Below, piece after piece: positions 1-9,055 of a DNA stretch of 24,440 nt; the stretch's first letter is position 1; each line of letters starts with the position of its first letter. A program made the position numbers and the translations under genes. Origin of the DNA: Limnoglobus sp043757025 (lineage in GTDB: Bacteria > Planctomycetota > Planctomycetia > Gemmatales > Gemmataceae). Under the pieces are notes generated by a model, which was not told where the DNA came from, ran no database searches, and saw only the letters and a program-made list of their open reading frames with translations. The stretch covers positions 1 through 24,440 of the forward strand of contig JAYVQG010000225.1 of the NCBI GenBank assembly GCA_043757025.1. The letters run 5' to 3'.

Positions 1-94
1 CGAGCGAGAAGGCACGCATGGCAAGCTCCGCAAGGGGAAAGCTGCAAATATCTCATGCCTCCGCTCAACGCGCAAGAGGGAAATCCAAAATGCT

Positions 95-163
95 CTAGAA
101 CCTCTTCGAAGCTTCGAGATCGTTCACGGCCAGGACAAAGGTCGACGCAAGAATTTCGGGCAT
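95..163 (-). pseudogene. VOC (glyoxalase/bleomycin-resistance) family remnant
   Basis: A 22-codon reading frame starts with ATG at 163, preceded by a GGGGAG ribosome-binding site about 10 nt upstream, 22 nt after the scpA stop. It reads MPEILASTFVLAVNDLEASK followed by RF, the typical first strand and helix of VOC-fold proteins (pattern xLAVxDLxxSxxFY). The codon where the conserved Tyr is expected is TAG. The same frame continues as SILDFPLAR, still faintly like the family's next stretch, but more stops follow before the window edge. I read this as a gene killed by a nonsense change and then degraded. A sequencing error is possible, and the rest lies outside the window. Confidence 0.45.
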
Positions 164-185
164 ATACGGATCACTCCCCGTTTCG

Positions 186-914
186 CTACGCGGCGCGGTT
201 CAGTGTATTCAAAATCAGCCAGATTTCAGCGAATGGCTCGGCCTGTTCGAGTTCGATCTCGCGGCGTTTGATTAACTCTAATACGGCCAGAAACAGGCCG
301 ATGAGCTTTGAGCGGAAGTACGGCGGCGTGAAGACGTCGGCGAACGAGATTCGACCTGCGGCGCGGACTTTTTCGAGGATTTGCCGTTCGTAAACCTCTT
401 GCGGCGTGTCGTCGATGACGATCGTTTTTTCGTCGGGAGCCTTGGTTTCGCGCATCAGGCGTGCGAAGGCGCTGACCAAATCCCAGAGTTCGACTGGCCG
501 CAACGGCGTCGGACCGACGAGGGCGGGTTCATCGGTCGTGGGCGGGTGGCGCGGCAACCGCGTACTGTGCGTTTCGGCCTGCAATTCTAGAGCCGCGGCG
601 GCATCTTTGTACTTGCGATACTCGAGCAGTTGCTTCACTAACTGTCGCCGCGGATCGGGGCCGTCGGCTGCCTCGGCCACTCTTTCGACGGGCAACAGCG
701 ATTGACTCTTCCACTCCATGAGCGTGGCAGCGAGCACGAGGAAATCCCCGGCCAGTTCGACATCGAGCGTTTGAATGACACTGAGATATTCGAGGAATTG
801 ATCGGCCAGCCGCGCGAGTGAAAGGCTGTGAATGTCCACCTCGTTGCGCTTGACGAGGTACAAGAGCAAATCGAGCGGGCCGTGAAACGTATCGAGTGCG
901 ACTTGGTAGTTCAT
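186..914 (-). CDS. scpA: Segregation and condensation protein A
   Basis: ScpA is the kleisin subunit that bridges SMC heads and recruits ScpB in the bacterial condensin complex acting on the nucleoid. The 242-residue product has the normal ScpA length. Its N-terminus (FHGPLDLLLYLVKRNEVDIH) is the diagnostic kleisin helix region that contacts the SMC neck. A charged middle part follows, then a C-terminal winged-helix-like stretch (residues about 175-240: VRAAGRISFADVF, then FLAVLELIKRREIELEQ). No scpB is adjacent in the visible sequence, although the two are often neighbours. The gene lies downstream of the kinase pair on the same strand, separated by a TCAGC repeat element, so it may have its own promoter. 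Family assignment is strong. Confidence 0.93.
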   Translation of the reverse strand: MNYQVALDTFHGPLDLLLYLVKRNEVDIHSLSLARLADQFLEYLSVIQTLDVELAGDFLVLAATLMEWKSQSLLPVERVAEAADGPDPRRQLVKQLLEYRKYKDAAAALELQAETHSTRLPRHPPTTDEPALVGPTPLRPVELWDLVSAFARLMRETKAPDEKTIVIDDTPQEVYERQILEKVRAAGRISFADVFTPPYFRSKLIGLFLAVLELIKRREIELEQAEPFAEIWLILNTLNRAA

Positions 915-920
915 TTCGGA

Positions 921-1104
921 GCTTTCCGCTTTCCGCTTTTAGCTTTCAGCAGCTTTCAGCAGTCAGCAGCTTTCAGCGATCAGCAGCTTTCAGCTTTCAG
1001 CGAAGCAGGAACAACTTACAGTAAACTCCAGTCGACGGTAAGCCAGACTCTTGGCTGATCGCTGACTGCTGAACGCTCTTGGCTGACTGCTGACTGCTGA
1101 ACGC
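921..1104. repeat. TCAGC-rich inverted repeat element A
   Basis: The left arm (about 921-1001) is made of iterated TTTCAGC/TCAGCAG units. The right arm (about 1051-1104) carries the complementary GCTGA units. For example, TCAGCGATCAGC at 973-984 is exactly complementary to 1054-1065. A core of about 50 nt separates the arms. The element fills the gap between the second kinase gene and scpA and touches the kinase stop codon. A second element of the same design lies at 14948-15119. It could fold into a long stem in RNA or act as a transcription attenuator between the two genes; function is unknown. Confidence 0.7.
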
Positions 1105-4100
1105 TCAATCCGCATCCACGGCGGCCCATTCGGTGATGTCGGTGCGGATGTGCGGGGTGCATTGCGTGGTTTCCCAGGCGGTGCGGTAGGCGGCGGCCCA
1201 GGTGTGGCCGAACTGCGGCAATGTATTCAGCGGGACGTACGGATATTCGCGGTAGATCGCGACTTCATCGGCGGTGTCGGCGAAGGCGGTGCGGTCGTTG
1301 ATGGGGAACGCCTCGTCGGCACATTGGCGGAACGATTCGCCCGCTTCGCCCGCTGGGGTGCCCAGCACGGTGAGGCTCGGTTTGGCCCAGGGGCCATTGC
1401 CGACGACGCCGGGCGCGGCATCGCGATAGGCGTCGACAAACGCACGCACGACATTCGCATGCGTGCCGAACTTGGCGGCAAACATCGCCGTCAGGTCGGT
1501 CTCGCCGAGGCGGGCGTTCAAGAACAATCGACACTGTTCGCGAAGGACGCGCATGATCTCAGTCGGGCCGTCGCCCGAATTCAAACAGGCTTGATAGAGG
1601 CCGCCGAAGTCGCGTTCGATGCCGTTCTGAATCCAAAGCTCCGCTTCGTGCAGATCGTCGTCGTTGAGGATTTTCAAGAACTGCTGCGAAGCCTCATCGA
1701 CGGTCGCGCAACCGACGGGAGTGACTTGCCTCGGCCCGATTGACGGCGTCGGCTGATCGAGATCGGCCATGAAGGCCACTTGCAGTGATTGAATGCGTTG
1801 GCGACACGCGGCGATCTCCGCACCGAGTTCGCCGAATACCGTTCGCAGGTGATCGAACACGCGATGGATTCGCCGATTGAGGATCGTGCGATAATGGGCA
1901 ATCGGGTACGTGCGAAGGGCATCGCCGAGTTCGGACGCGCTAGCTTTCTTCGACCCTCGCTGCGGGTGAACGTATGCCATGAGGAGATCGTACCCCATTT
2001 GTGCCGTCCGTTCGGACTCGTGAATGCTTTGTTCGCTGCGTAACTTCTGATCGACGAAGTAGGCGTTGATCTGCTGGATCGCTTCTTCCGCGCCCGCCAG
2101 TCGGAACTTCGGATCGTCGACGAGTGCATGTACGGCATCGTGAAGTATCGGGACGACGTGGGCGACGACTTCGCTCGCACGGTTTCGGATCGCGTCTTCG
2201 ATGTTAGCCGGGGTGCGGTTAGTTCCTGGCGTCCCGATCAGTCGATTGACTTCTTCGACGGCTTGTAGGATCCGGTTCGCATCGGGCGTGCGCGTCAGCC
2301 AGCCTTTCGGTTGCAGCAATTCCGTGGCACGCCTCAACGAGGTCTCCATCGGTTCCGCCGAGGTTTCGATGACGGCGGCGTTAAGGTCGGACATGAGGGC
2401 ATCGCCCGTCAGCCGTGCGTTCGCCATCGTCTCTTGGACCCAGAGGGGAATCCGTTCGCGGGACCGGCTGAAATCGTGCGAAATCCAGTGATCGACGACG
2501 ACGCCGCCGAGTACGCGGGCGGTGCGATCGACGATCTCCCATCGCGGCCAATCGTAGCGGGAAAGTCCGATCGCCCGCACGGCCACGCCGGCAGTGACGA
2601 CGGTCGCCACCGGGCGCGACGCATCGGACACGCGCCCGAACGGGCTGAGCATTTTCAAACGCAGCCAAGCCGCGGCGGTATCGAACGCATTCCCCTCCGC
2701 AGCTTCGGGGCGATTTTGGTTCGGCATCGTTCGCGATCCGGGCTTCAATTTACTACCGCTGTCGCGAGCCAGCCGCGTCTGGTAGCTCGTGCCCGTCGGC
2801 GTGCCGCGGCGGGTATTTAACGGCGTACTCGGCGTGTGCGAACCGGCCGGGGTGTTCGTCGAAATCGTCGGCGGCGGCGCGGGCAGCATCACGATGTCGG
2901 TGAACGGCGGTTCGGTTTCGTACACGCTGGCCCCATCGTCGTAGACCGCCTGAAACGTCGCCCCCATCCGCGAATAGTGGTTCAACTCGGTCAGCGAGGC
3001 GTACGTATTCGCACGACACTGCGGATCGAGCGCGTCGGTGTTTTCGTCCGGCGGCACGAGGAACACGCCGGTGATTTCGGGCGTGTAGCCGATGAGCTTG
3101 AGCCGCGCCCTGACGGCGTAGGCTAAATCGAGGAACATCCCGCCACCCGTGCCACCTGCTAAACCGGCGACGAGGTAAACGTGCGGCCGGTTCGTGTGCA
3201 GTTCGAGGCCGGTATTCGCGAGCGTCTGAACCAGCGATTCTTCGCTCGTCGCGAGTTCGAGTTCCTCGGTAATCCGCTGCAAGAGTGCGCGTTGGTGATC
3301 GCAAAACGCGAGTCGACCGAGCGTGCGCAAACCCATCGTCACGGGTGTGCGCGGTAAGCGGTGGAGCAGTTGCGAATCGAACCAGCCTTCGACGAGCGAG
3401 CGCCCATTGGCGCGGGCTTTCATGTAATACGCGGGTCGATTCAGCTTGGCGGCGAAGACTTCCTCCTGGCGTAACGCGGGCAAGCCGCCTTGGCGTTCGG
3501 CGGTCGCCGCTTCGAGCGTATCCGGGTCGGTATCGATGAACAGCGTGCGCAGGCACGGCGTGTTCTGCGCGGAGCCGTAGCGTTGTGCGGTTTCCTTCCG
3601 CACCCGTTGCAGCACCTCCAAGCCCGTCTGCCCCAAGCCGATAATCAGCGTCGGGCGGATCGGCCCGTGACCCGTTTGTTCGGGCGGGGCGATACGTGCC
3701 GATTCCGTTGCGGAAACGGCCCGCGGCATCGGCGTGTCGGTCCGCATGAAGTCCGACCCGGACATCGCCTTCGAGCCAGGCGTGGTCGCGTAGGTGTTCG
3801 AGTCGCTCGTTCGCACACGATGGAGCGACGAGCCACCGATCAGCAACTCGGATAGCCGCTCTGCGCCGGACGTGGCCACGACTTCCGATTCGGCGATGAC
3901 GATCGACGTACTATCGGGTGGGTTCCGAAGCGCTTTCACGAACTCGAAGCAGTTCGGGAAGCGCTCATCGGACTTTTTGGCGAGAGCTTTCCGGAGTGCG
4001 ATGCGGTCGCCGGGGGGCGAGGGCGCGAGGTTCGGCGGGGCCGTCAGATGCTGCATGAGCAACTGCTGCATACTCGAGCCGTCGAACGGCCTCTGCCCCG

Positions 4101-4737
4101 TGAGCAGTTCCTGATAGACGCAGGCGAGGCTGTATTGATCGCAATACCGGCTAGCGACGCCATCGAAGGTTTCGGGGGCCGCGTACACGGGCGTGATGCC
4201 GCCGGTGACTTCCGCGAACATGCCTTCGAGGTCTTTGACTTGGCCGAAGTCGCCGACCTTGACGTGGTTGTACTGGAGGAAGATATTTTGCGGTTTGATG
4301 TCCAGGTGCATGAGGCCGTGCTCGACGTTCATGAGGTCGAGCACTTCCGCCGTCTCCGACATGTACGTGAGTAATTCTTCGCGCGGGATGCCGAGTTGCC
4401 CTTTCAGACGATACTCGCGAAATCGCTCCCAGAGGTTGCAATCGGCGAGTTCCATCACGATCAGGAGCCGGCCTTCGATGATGTCGTAGCGATCTAGCGC
4501 CAGCAAGAACGGATGGCGGACGGACTTGACGCGCTTCAGCGATTTGAGTTCCTGTTCGGCATAACGTACGAGGTCGTTATCCTTGCTGCGCAAGTCGCCG
4601 TGGATGATCTTGACGGCTTTGAAGATGCCGCCCGGCGCTTCGCATTTCCAGACTTCGCCGAAGCCGCCGCTCCCGATTCGGCCGATGAGCCGATAGCCGG
4701 GCACCGGCTCGCAATCGGCATCGAATCGAACGGACAT
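1105..4737 (-). CDS. Ser/Thr protein kinase fused to tubulin-like domain (paralogue 1)
   Basis: The 1210-residue product has a kinase domain at about 13-272, with glycine loop GSGGFGEV (22-29), catalytic Lys43, HLDIKPQN (144-151, proton acceptor Asp146), DFG (163-165) and APE (187-189). The catalytic loop has HLD rather than HRD. A Ser/Thr/Pro-rich linker of about 85 residues leads to a tubulin-like (Pfam Tubulin_2 type) domain from about 361. This begins TLIIGLGQTG, has a FIDTDPD strand, and carries the tubulin/FtsZ GTP signature AGLAGGTGGGMFLDLAY (524-540). The remaining 650 residues are mostly helical and of unknown role, ending PHIRTDITEW. No transmembrane segment is evident, so it is probably cytoplasmic. 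It lies 42 nt downstream of its paralogue with a GAGG ribosome-binding site, so it is likely cotranscribed. Kinase activity and GTP binding are inferred from motifs; targets are unknown. Confidence 0.88.
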   Translation of the reverse strand: MSVRFDADCEPVPGYRLIGRIGSGGFGEVWKCEAPGGIFKAVKIIHGDLRSKDNDLVRYAEQELKSLKRVKSVRHPFLLALDRYDIIEGRLLIVMELADCNLWERFREYRLKGQLGIPREELLTYMSETAEVLDLMNVEHGLMHLDIKPQNIFLQYNHVKVGDFGQVKDLEGMFAEVTGGITPVYAAPETFDGVASRYCDQYSLACVYQELLTGQRPFDGSSMQQLLMQHLTAPPNLAPSPPGDRIALRKALAKKSDERFPNCFEFVKALRNPPDSTSIVIAESEVVATSGAERLSELLIGGSSLHRVRTSDSNTYATTPGSKAMSGSDFMRTDTPMPRAVSATESARIAPPEQTGHGPIRPTLIIGLGQTGLEVLQRVRKETAQRYGSAQNTPCLRTLFIDTDPDTLEAATAERQGGLPALRQEEVFAAKLNRPAYYMKARANGRSLVEGWFDSQLLHRLPRTPVTMGLRTLGRLAFCDHQRALLQRITEELELATSEESLVQTLANTGLELHTNRPHVYLVAGLAGGTGGGMFLDLAYAVRARLKLIGYTPEITGVFLVPPDENTDALDPQCRANTYASLTELNHYSRMGATFQAVYDDGASVYETEPPFTDIVMLPAPPPTISTNTPAGSHTPSTPLNTRRGTPTGTSYQTRLARDSGSKLKPGSRTMPNQNRPEAAEGNAFDTAAAWLRLKMLSPFGRVSDASRPVATVVTAGVAVRAIGLSRYDWPRWEIVDRTARVLGGVVVDHWISHDFSRSRERIPLWVQETMANARLTGDALMSDLNAAVIETSAEPMETSLRRATELLQPKGWLTRTPDANRILQAVEEVNRLIGTPGTNRTPANIEDAIRNRASEVVAHVVPILHDAVHALVDDPKFRLAGAEEAIQQINAYFVDQKLRSEQSIHESERTAQMGYDLLMAYVHPQRGSKKASASELGDALRTYPIAHYRTILNRRIHRVFDHLRTVFGELGAEIAACRQRIQSLQVAFMADLDQPTPSIGPRQVTPVGCATVDEASQQFLKILNDDDLHEAELWIQNGIERDFGGLYQACLNSGDGPTEIMRVLREQCRLFLNARLGETDLTAMFAAKFGTHANVVRAFVDAYRDAAPGVVGNGPWAKPSLTVLGTPAGEAGESFRQCADEAFPINDRTAFADTADEVAIYREYPYVPLNTLPQFGHTWAAAYRTAWETTQCTPHIRTDITEWAAVDAD

Positions 4738-4779
4738 GATCTGCCTCTGAACAGTATGGGGACAACGGAAGGATACGGG

Positions 4780-7700
4780 TTACGGGGTGCCGACGCTCGG
4801 CCAGGTAATATCGGTTCGGGTGTGCGGCGAGTTCTCTGCCGCCAGTTGCGCCGCGTACGCTTCGCGTGCATGTCCCGCAAGCTGCGGCACTTCATTCAGC
4901 GGCAACAGCGGATACTCGCGAATGAACGCGATGTCGTCTGAGAGCACGGCGGGTATGAACCCGATGCCCGGCAATGTCGCTTCGACTAAATCGCGGAAGC
5001 GGTCGCCGTTCGGTCCGAGCGGGCAGGCGAGGATCGTCGCTTCCATCTGCGGCTTTCCCGATACGCTCGTCAGGTCCGGTGCGGCACCTTCAAACGCTTG
5101 AATCAGCATTTTGTCGGTGCCTGGCCCCACGTCGCGGCTACGGAAGAGCACGGCAGCAGGGTCGGATCGTTCGAGACGCATGTCGAGGAAGGCGTGCGAT
5201 TGCGTCATGAGCAACGTCGCGAATGACGGCGCATATTCCGGTTTCACACACACGTTGACGAGGCTGCGAAACCGCTTCGCAATTTCTTGCTGTAACCCGC
5301 TATCGAAGTCGAGAATCTCCTTCGACGACAACGACGCGAGGAATTGATCGGCGGCCCCATCGACGCCTTCGACGCCTTGCGGGAGGATCATCCGACCGGG
5401 GCCGGAGTGGAACGGGATCGGCTTCTCGGTAGGGGCGAACGACTGCGAGATTTCCACGAGGCGTGCGCGACACATCCCGACTTCGCGCGTGTACTCTGGG
5501 ACCGACGATAACAGCGAACGATAAATCGCGAGCGTGGCATCGAGAACTAGTAACTTTAGCCGCTTGGTCGGGTACGACTGGAATAAGTCGAACAACTCGC
5601 TGGTGACGGTCGCTTTCCGCGTACCGATCATGCCCAGACCACCGGACAAGTTACCGATCACGGGGAAGATTCGCGAGTATGTGTCCCAGACTTCGCGAAC
5701 GAGACCGGTCCGCACGCCCGTCAGTCCATCGATGGTTCGCTTGAGACGTTCGGTAATCTGCGAAAGCACTTCTTCGGTACCGGGCATGCGGTACTGCGGT
5801 TGTTCGATGAACGAAACCGCCATTGCCGAAAGATGCCCTTCCGCCTCGGTCGCGAGAGTCTTGCCGCGTCGGTCGAGCACGGCCTTCAGCGTGCCGACCT
5901 TGTCGCTTTCGTGTTCCGGCTTGCCCACCACGTTCAGTATCTGTTCGAGCACGGCAACGGCCGCCTCCGCATCGAAACGCGCCGCACCCGGCGTGCGCTG
6001 ACGCAGAGGATCGACGAACGCATGAAACACGCGATCCGGCTCTTCTCGCAGCGCGTCTTTAATCGCTTTCTCGAATCCACCGACCACCACTTCGAGTTCG
6101 AGGTTCCGCTTCTGCCATTGGTCGTCTAGCCACGTTTGAATCGGTTCGCGCAAGTGGGAAGCGTCTTTCGCCGTCCAACGCTGAATCAGACGCTGTGCGA
6201 AACTCCGCGTCGAGGTCGCCAGCAGTTCGGTCCGCGGCCAGTTGATGCGGTAAACGCCCGTCGATTGCACCACGGAGACGCCTTCGCGGTTCAGGTCGAA
6301 CGCTTCCTTGCGAATCGAATCGATCGTGCGGCCCGTGGTCGTGAACAGATCGAGATAGAGTGTGCGAGCGATCAGCCCGGCTGTCTTGGATTGCTCGGTC
6401 GGCGTGTCTCGATTTCCGCACTGGACGAGGCCGCATCGGCTGAACGGGCCGTCGCCATCGGTAATCGATGGCTCGGCATTATCGAAGCGAACGGTGTACC
6501 GCGAACGACCCTGATGGAAGTGATGCAGTTCCGTAAGCGCACCGAACGTATTCGCGAGCGATTGCCCCTTGGCTACGGTGCGATCCGCTGGTGGGACGAG
6601 TAGCACGCCGACCGTTTCTGGCCGCACGTAGCCGATCTGTCGGAATTCGTTTTTGATGATGTACGCGAGGTCGAGGAACATGCCGCCACCGGTGCCCCCC
6701 GCCGTCCCCGCAACCACGTACGCTCGCGCCCGATTGCTCGCCATGCCGAGGCCCGTGCGCGATACCGCTTTGTCGATTGGCTCGTCGGAAAGGAACGTCT
6801 CGATCTCGCTGCGGATGCGCTGCGAGATCATCCGGTAATTGTCGACGAGTGCAAGGCGGCCATATGCGCGTACGCCCGAAGCCGCGGCCGGGTCGCGAGG
6901 CAACTTGTACAAGATGCCCGGCGGCAGCCATTGCTCGACCGGCGGGATGCCATCGCGCTGAAGGTAGTGAGTGGAGCGGTTCAATCGTGCGGTGACGATT
7001 TCCGTTGCACTGAGCGGGTCGCCCGCGAACTTACCCGATCCGGCCAAACTCGCCGATTCGGGATCGGTATCGATCGCCAGGAAGCGAATGTGCGGCAACG
7101 GTTCGGGGCCGAATCGCTCGCGGATCATCCGCTTCAACACGCGAATCGCAAGCATTCCCGAGTGGCCGAGACCGACGATTAACGCGGGTAATATCACGCC
7201 GTTTTCTTCGCGCACCGGAGGGGCCAACCCGAGGCTGTTCATCTTCGCCGTCTGCACGACGACGGGCCGTTGCAGCGTAATCGTCAGATTTTGCGGCGGT
7301 CCGTTCGGGAGCGTGTTGGCATTCGCGGCCTGCGGCGTCACCAATTGGGTCGAACCGAGGCGGCCCGTTGTATTGTGCGGATGCGGCGTGCGGCTCGCGG
7401 GGCCACGGATCGGCGTGACCTGCGACACCACCGGTCGCGGACGCGGATGGCCGAGTTCCGCGACCGGTGGGCGCGGTGCGGCGGGCATCGGCGTACGCGG
7501 TGGCGTCGGCGTTTTGTCGGTCGCCGTCGAATGACGCAATGCGCGAATCAGTTCCGTGCAACTCGGCCAACGCTCGTCGGGTTTCTTCGCCAACGATCTC
7601 GCGATGTGGGGACGATCCGCCGGGGGCAACGCATCGAGGTCCGGTACGCCGTTTAGGTGCTGCATCACGAGCTGTTTCGTGTTGCTTCCGTTAAACGGCC

Positions 7701-8346
7701 GCGTGCCCGTTAGCAGTTCCTGAAACACGATTGCGAGGCTGTACTGATCGGTAAACCGGCTGACGTAGCCTTCAAATGTTTCCGGGCCAGCGTAGACCGG
7801 AGTCACGCCGCCGGTGATCGTTCCCCGGTAACCATCGAACATCTTCGCCAGGCCGAAGTCGGCGACTTTGACGTGATTACTGACCAAAAACAGATTCTGA
7901 GGTTTCACATCGAGGTGCTGAATGCGATACTTGTCGTTCATCAGATCGAGCGCTTCGGCGGCCTCTTCCATGTAGCGCAAAAGCTCTTCACGCGGCACGC
8001 CGACCATTCCCAGTCCGCGGCACTCGCGGAAGCGATCCCACAAGTTGCAGTCCGCGAGTTCCATCACGATCATCAACTGACCGTCGATGATGTCGTAGCG
8101 TTCCAGCGAAAGAATGTACGGGTGGCGAATCGTCTTCACCCGCTCCATCGCCTTTTTTTCTTGCTCGGCCGCGCGGATGTTCTCGTCGTCGGAATCGTTC
8201 AGGTCGCCGAAAACGAACTTGATCGCCTTCATCAACCCGCCCGGCGCTTCGACCTTCCACACTTCGCCGAACCCGCCACGACCGAGCCGCTCGATCAGTC
8301 GATAGCCAGGTATCGGTTCTTGGTGTGTGGCTAAGGGAGCAGGCAT
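4780..8346 (-). CDS. Ser/Thr protein kinase fused to tubulin-like domain (paralogue 2)
   Basis: The 1188-residue paralogue of the downstream gene has the same architecture. The kinase lies at about 13-272: GRGGFGEV 22-29, Lys43, HLDVKPQN 144-151, DFG 163-165, and GPE (187-189) where APE is usual. The linker (273-380) is rich in Pro and Thr and is the least conserved part. The tubulin-like domain starts near 385 (PALIVGLGHSG), has FLAIDTDPE, and carries AGTAGGTGGGMFLDLAY (546-562). The C-terminus ends PHTRTDITW plus a few residues, matching the tail of paralogue 1. It is first in the two-gene unit and divergent from the ASCH gene. No clear Shine-Dalgarno precedes the ATG, and a TATTAA box lies only about 15 nt upstream, so a very short leader is possible. 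Activity and partners are unproven. Confidence 0.88.
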   Translation of the reverse strand: MPAPLATHQEPIPGYRLIERLGRGGFGEVWKVEAPGGLMKAIKFVFGDLNDSDDENIRAAEQEKKAMERVKTIRHPYILSLERYDIIDGQLMIVMELADCNLWDRFRECRGLGMVGVPREELLRYMEEAAEALDLMNDKYRIQHLDVKPQNLFLVSNHVKVADFGLAKMFDGYRGTITGGVTPVYAGPETFEGYVSRFTDQYSLAIVFQELLTGTRPFNGSNTKQLVMQHLNGVPDLDALPPADRPHIARSLAKKPDERWPSCTELIRALRHSTATDKTPTPPRTPMPAAPRPPVAELGHPRPRPVVSQVTPIRGPASRTPHPHNTTGRLGSTQLVTPQAANANTLPNGPPQNLTITLQRPVVVQTAKMNSLGLAPPVREENGVILPALIVGLGHSGMLAIRVLKRMIRERFGPEPLPHIRFLAIDTDPESASLAGSGKFAGDPLSATEIVTARLNRSTHYLQRDGIPPVEQWLPPGILYKLPRDPAAASGVRAYGRLALVDNYRMISQRIRSEIETFLSDEPIDKAVSRTGLGMASNRARAYVVAGTAGGTGGGMFLDLAYIIKNEFRQIGYVRPETVGVLLVPPADRTVAKGQSLANTFGALTELHHFHQGRSRYTVRFDNAEPSITDGDGPFSRCGLVQCGNRDTPTEQSKTAGLIARTLYLDLFTTTGRTIDSIRKEAFDLNREGVSVVQSTGVYRINWPRTELLATSTRSFAQRLIQRWTAKDASHLREPIQTWLDDQWQKRNLELEVVVGGFEKAIKDALREEPDRVFHAFVDPLRQRTPGAARFDAEAAVAVLEQILNVVGKPEHESDKVGTLKAVLDRRGKTLATEAEGHLSAMAVSFIEQPQYRMPGTEEVLSQITERLKRTIDGLTGVRTGLVREVWDTYSRIFPVIGNLSGGLGMIGTRKATVTSELFDLFQSYPTKRLKLLVLDATLAIYRSLLSSVPEYTREVGMCRARLVEISQSFAPTEKPIPFHSGPGRMILPQGVEGVDGAADQFLASLSSKEILDFDSGLQQEIAKRFRSLVNVCVKPEYAPSFATLLMTQSHAFLDMRLERSDPAAVLFRSRDVGPGTDKMLIQAFEGAAPDLTSVSGKPQMEATILACPLGPNGDRFRDLVEATLPGIGFIPAVLSDDIAFIREYPLLPLNEVPQLAGHAREAYAAQLAAENSPHTRTDITWPSVGTP

Positions 8347-8560
8347 CAGGCGCGTCCGAATTTAATACGCTGCAAGAAACACCGTTGGCGAATCGTCGCC
8401 AGTCACAATCGTTACGGGTATCTAGTTCGACATCCGATGTTTTGCAAAGCGCACGTGTTCCGCTCATCCGATAATTTCGCCGCGCGAGCGGAAAACGCAC
8501 CCGACGTTCGTTCCCGGAGTAAAATTCCCCGCAGACGCGAACTGGAAGGATGCACAAGCT
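8347..8560. promoter_or_regulatory. Divergent intergenic region, kinase pair / ASCH-mfnB
   Basis: These 214 nt separate the minus-strand kinase unit from the plus-strand ASCH-mfnB unit and must hold promoters for at least one of them. An inverted repeat TGGCGA-ATCG-TCGCCA sits at 8386-8401, about 40 nt upstream of the kinase start. On the minus strand a TATTAA box (8366-8361) lies just before the ATG. I could not match a convincing -35 to it. On the plus side a GGAAGGA ribosome-binding site (8544-8550) precedes the ASCH start. Confidence 0.4.
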
Positions 8561-9055
8561 ATGGCGGATGTCGCATACGCGCTATCGATTCGGCAACCGT
8601 GGGCGGCGCTGATCGTGGCAGGCCGCAAGACGATCGAAGTCCGCACGTGGAGCACGCAACGGCGCGGCCCGATCTGGATTCACGCCAGCAAGCTGCCCGA
8701 CCCGCGCCCGGAAGCGTGGGCGCACGTGAACACCCCGGACCTCATGATTGCCGCCAGCCGGATCGGGGGGCTGATAGGGGTGGCCGACCTGATAGACTGC
8801 ATAGTGTACCCAGCGATAGAGCCGTTCGCGCGCGATTGCGAGTTTCACTCGAACGCACGCGAATGGTTCCAGCCGCCGCAGATGTACGGCTTCCGGTTCG
8901 ACGCCGCACGACCGGTGCCCTTTCAACCTTACGCGGGAAAAACGCTCTTTTTCCCGCTCTCGATTGTCCCGATCGCGGCCATCGAACGACCCGTGCCAAC
9001 GCCGCAAATACGGATCGTCGTTCGACCTCCCGAATACGAAGAACCCTTGCCATGA
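8561..9055 (+). CDS. ASCH-domain protein
   Basis: This 164-residue protein has the ASCH (PUA-like fold) signature at its start: YALSIRQPWAALIVAGRKTIEVRTW, where the lone Lys and the E-R-W pair line the presumed RNA or nucleobase pocket, followed by GPIWIHASK. ASCH proteins are RNA-binding or nucleoside-modifying enzymes in various contexts; the substrate here cannot be told. The start is ATG at 8561 after a purine-rich GGAAGGA. Its stop overlaps the mfnB start as ATGA (9052-9055), suggesting translational coupling. A link between ASCH and C1-cofactor synthesis is not established and may only reflect shared transcription. Confidence 0.82.
   Translation: MADVAYALSIRQPWAALIVAGRKTIEVRTWSTQRRGPIWIHASKLPDPRPEAWAHVNTPDLMIAASRIGGLIGVADLIDCIVYPAIEPFARDCEFHSNAREWFQPPQMYGFRFDAARPVPFQPYAGKTLFFPLSIVPIAAIERPVPTPQIRIVVRPPEYEEPLP

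Noticed and set aside
921..1104. Tandem-repeat coding region
   Set aside because: The plus-strand frame here encodes only Ser/Phe/Gln-rich repeat sequence, has no ribosome-binding site, and overlaps the scpA start.
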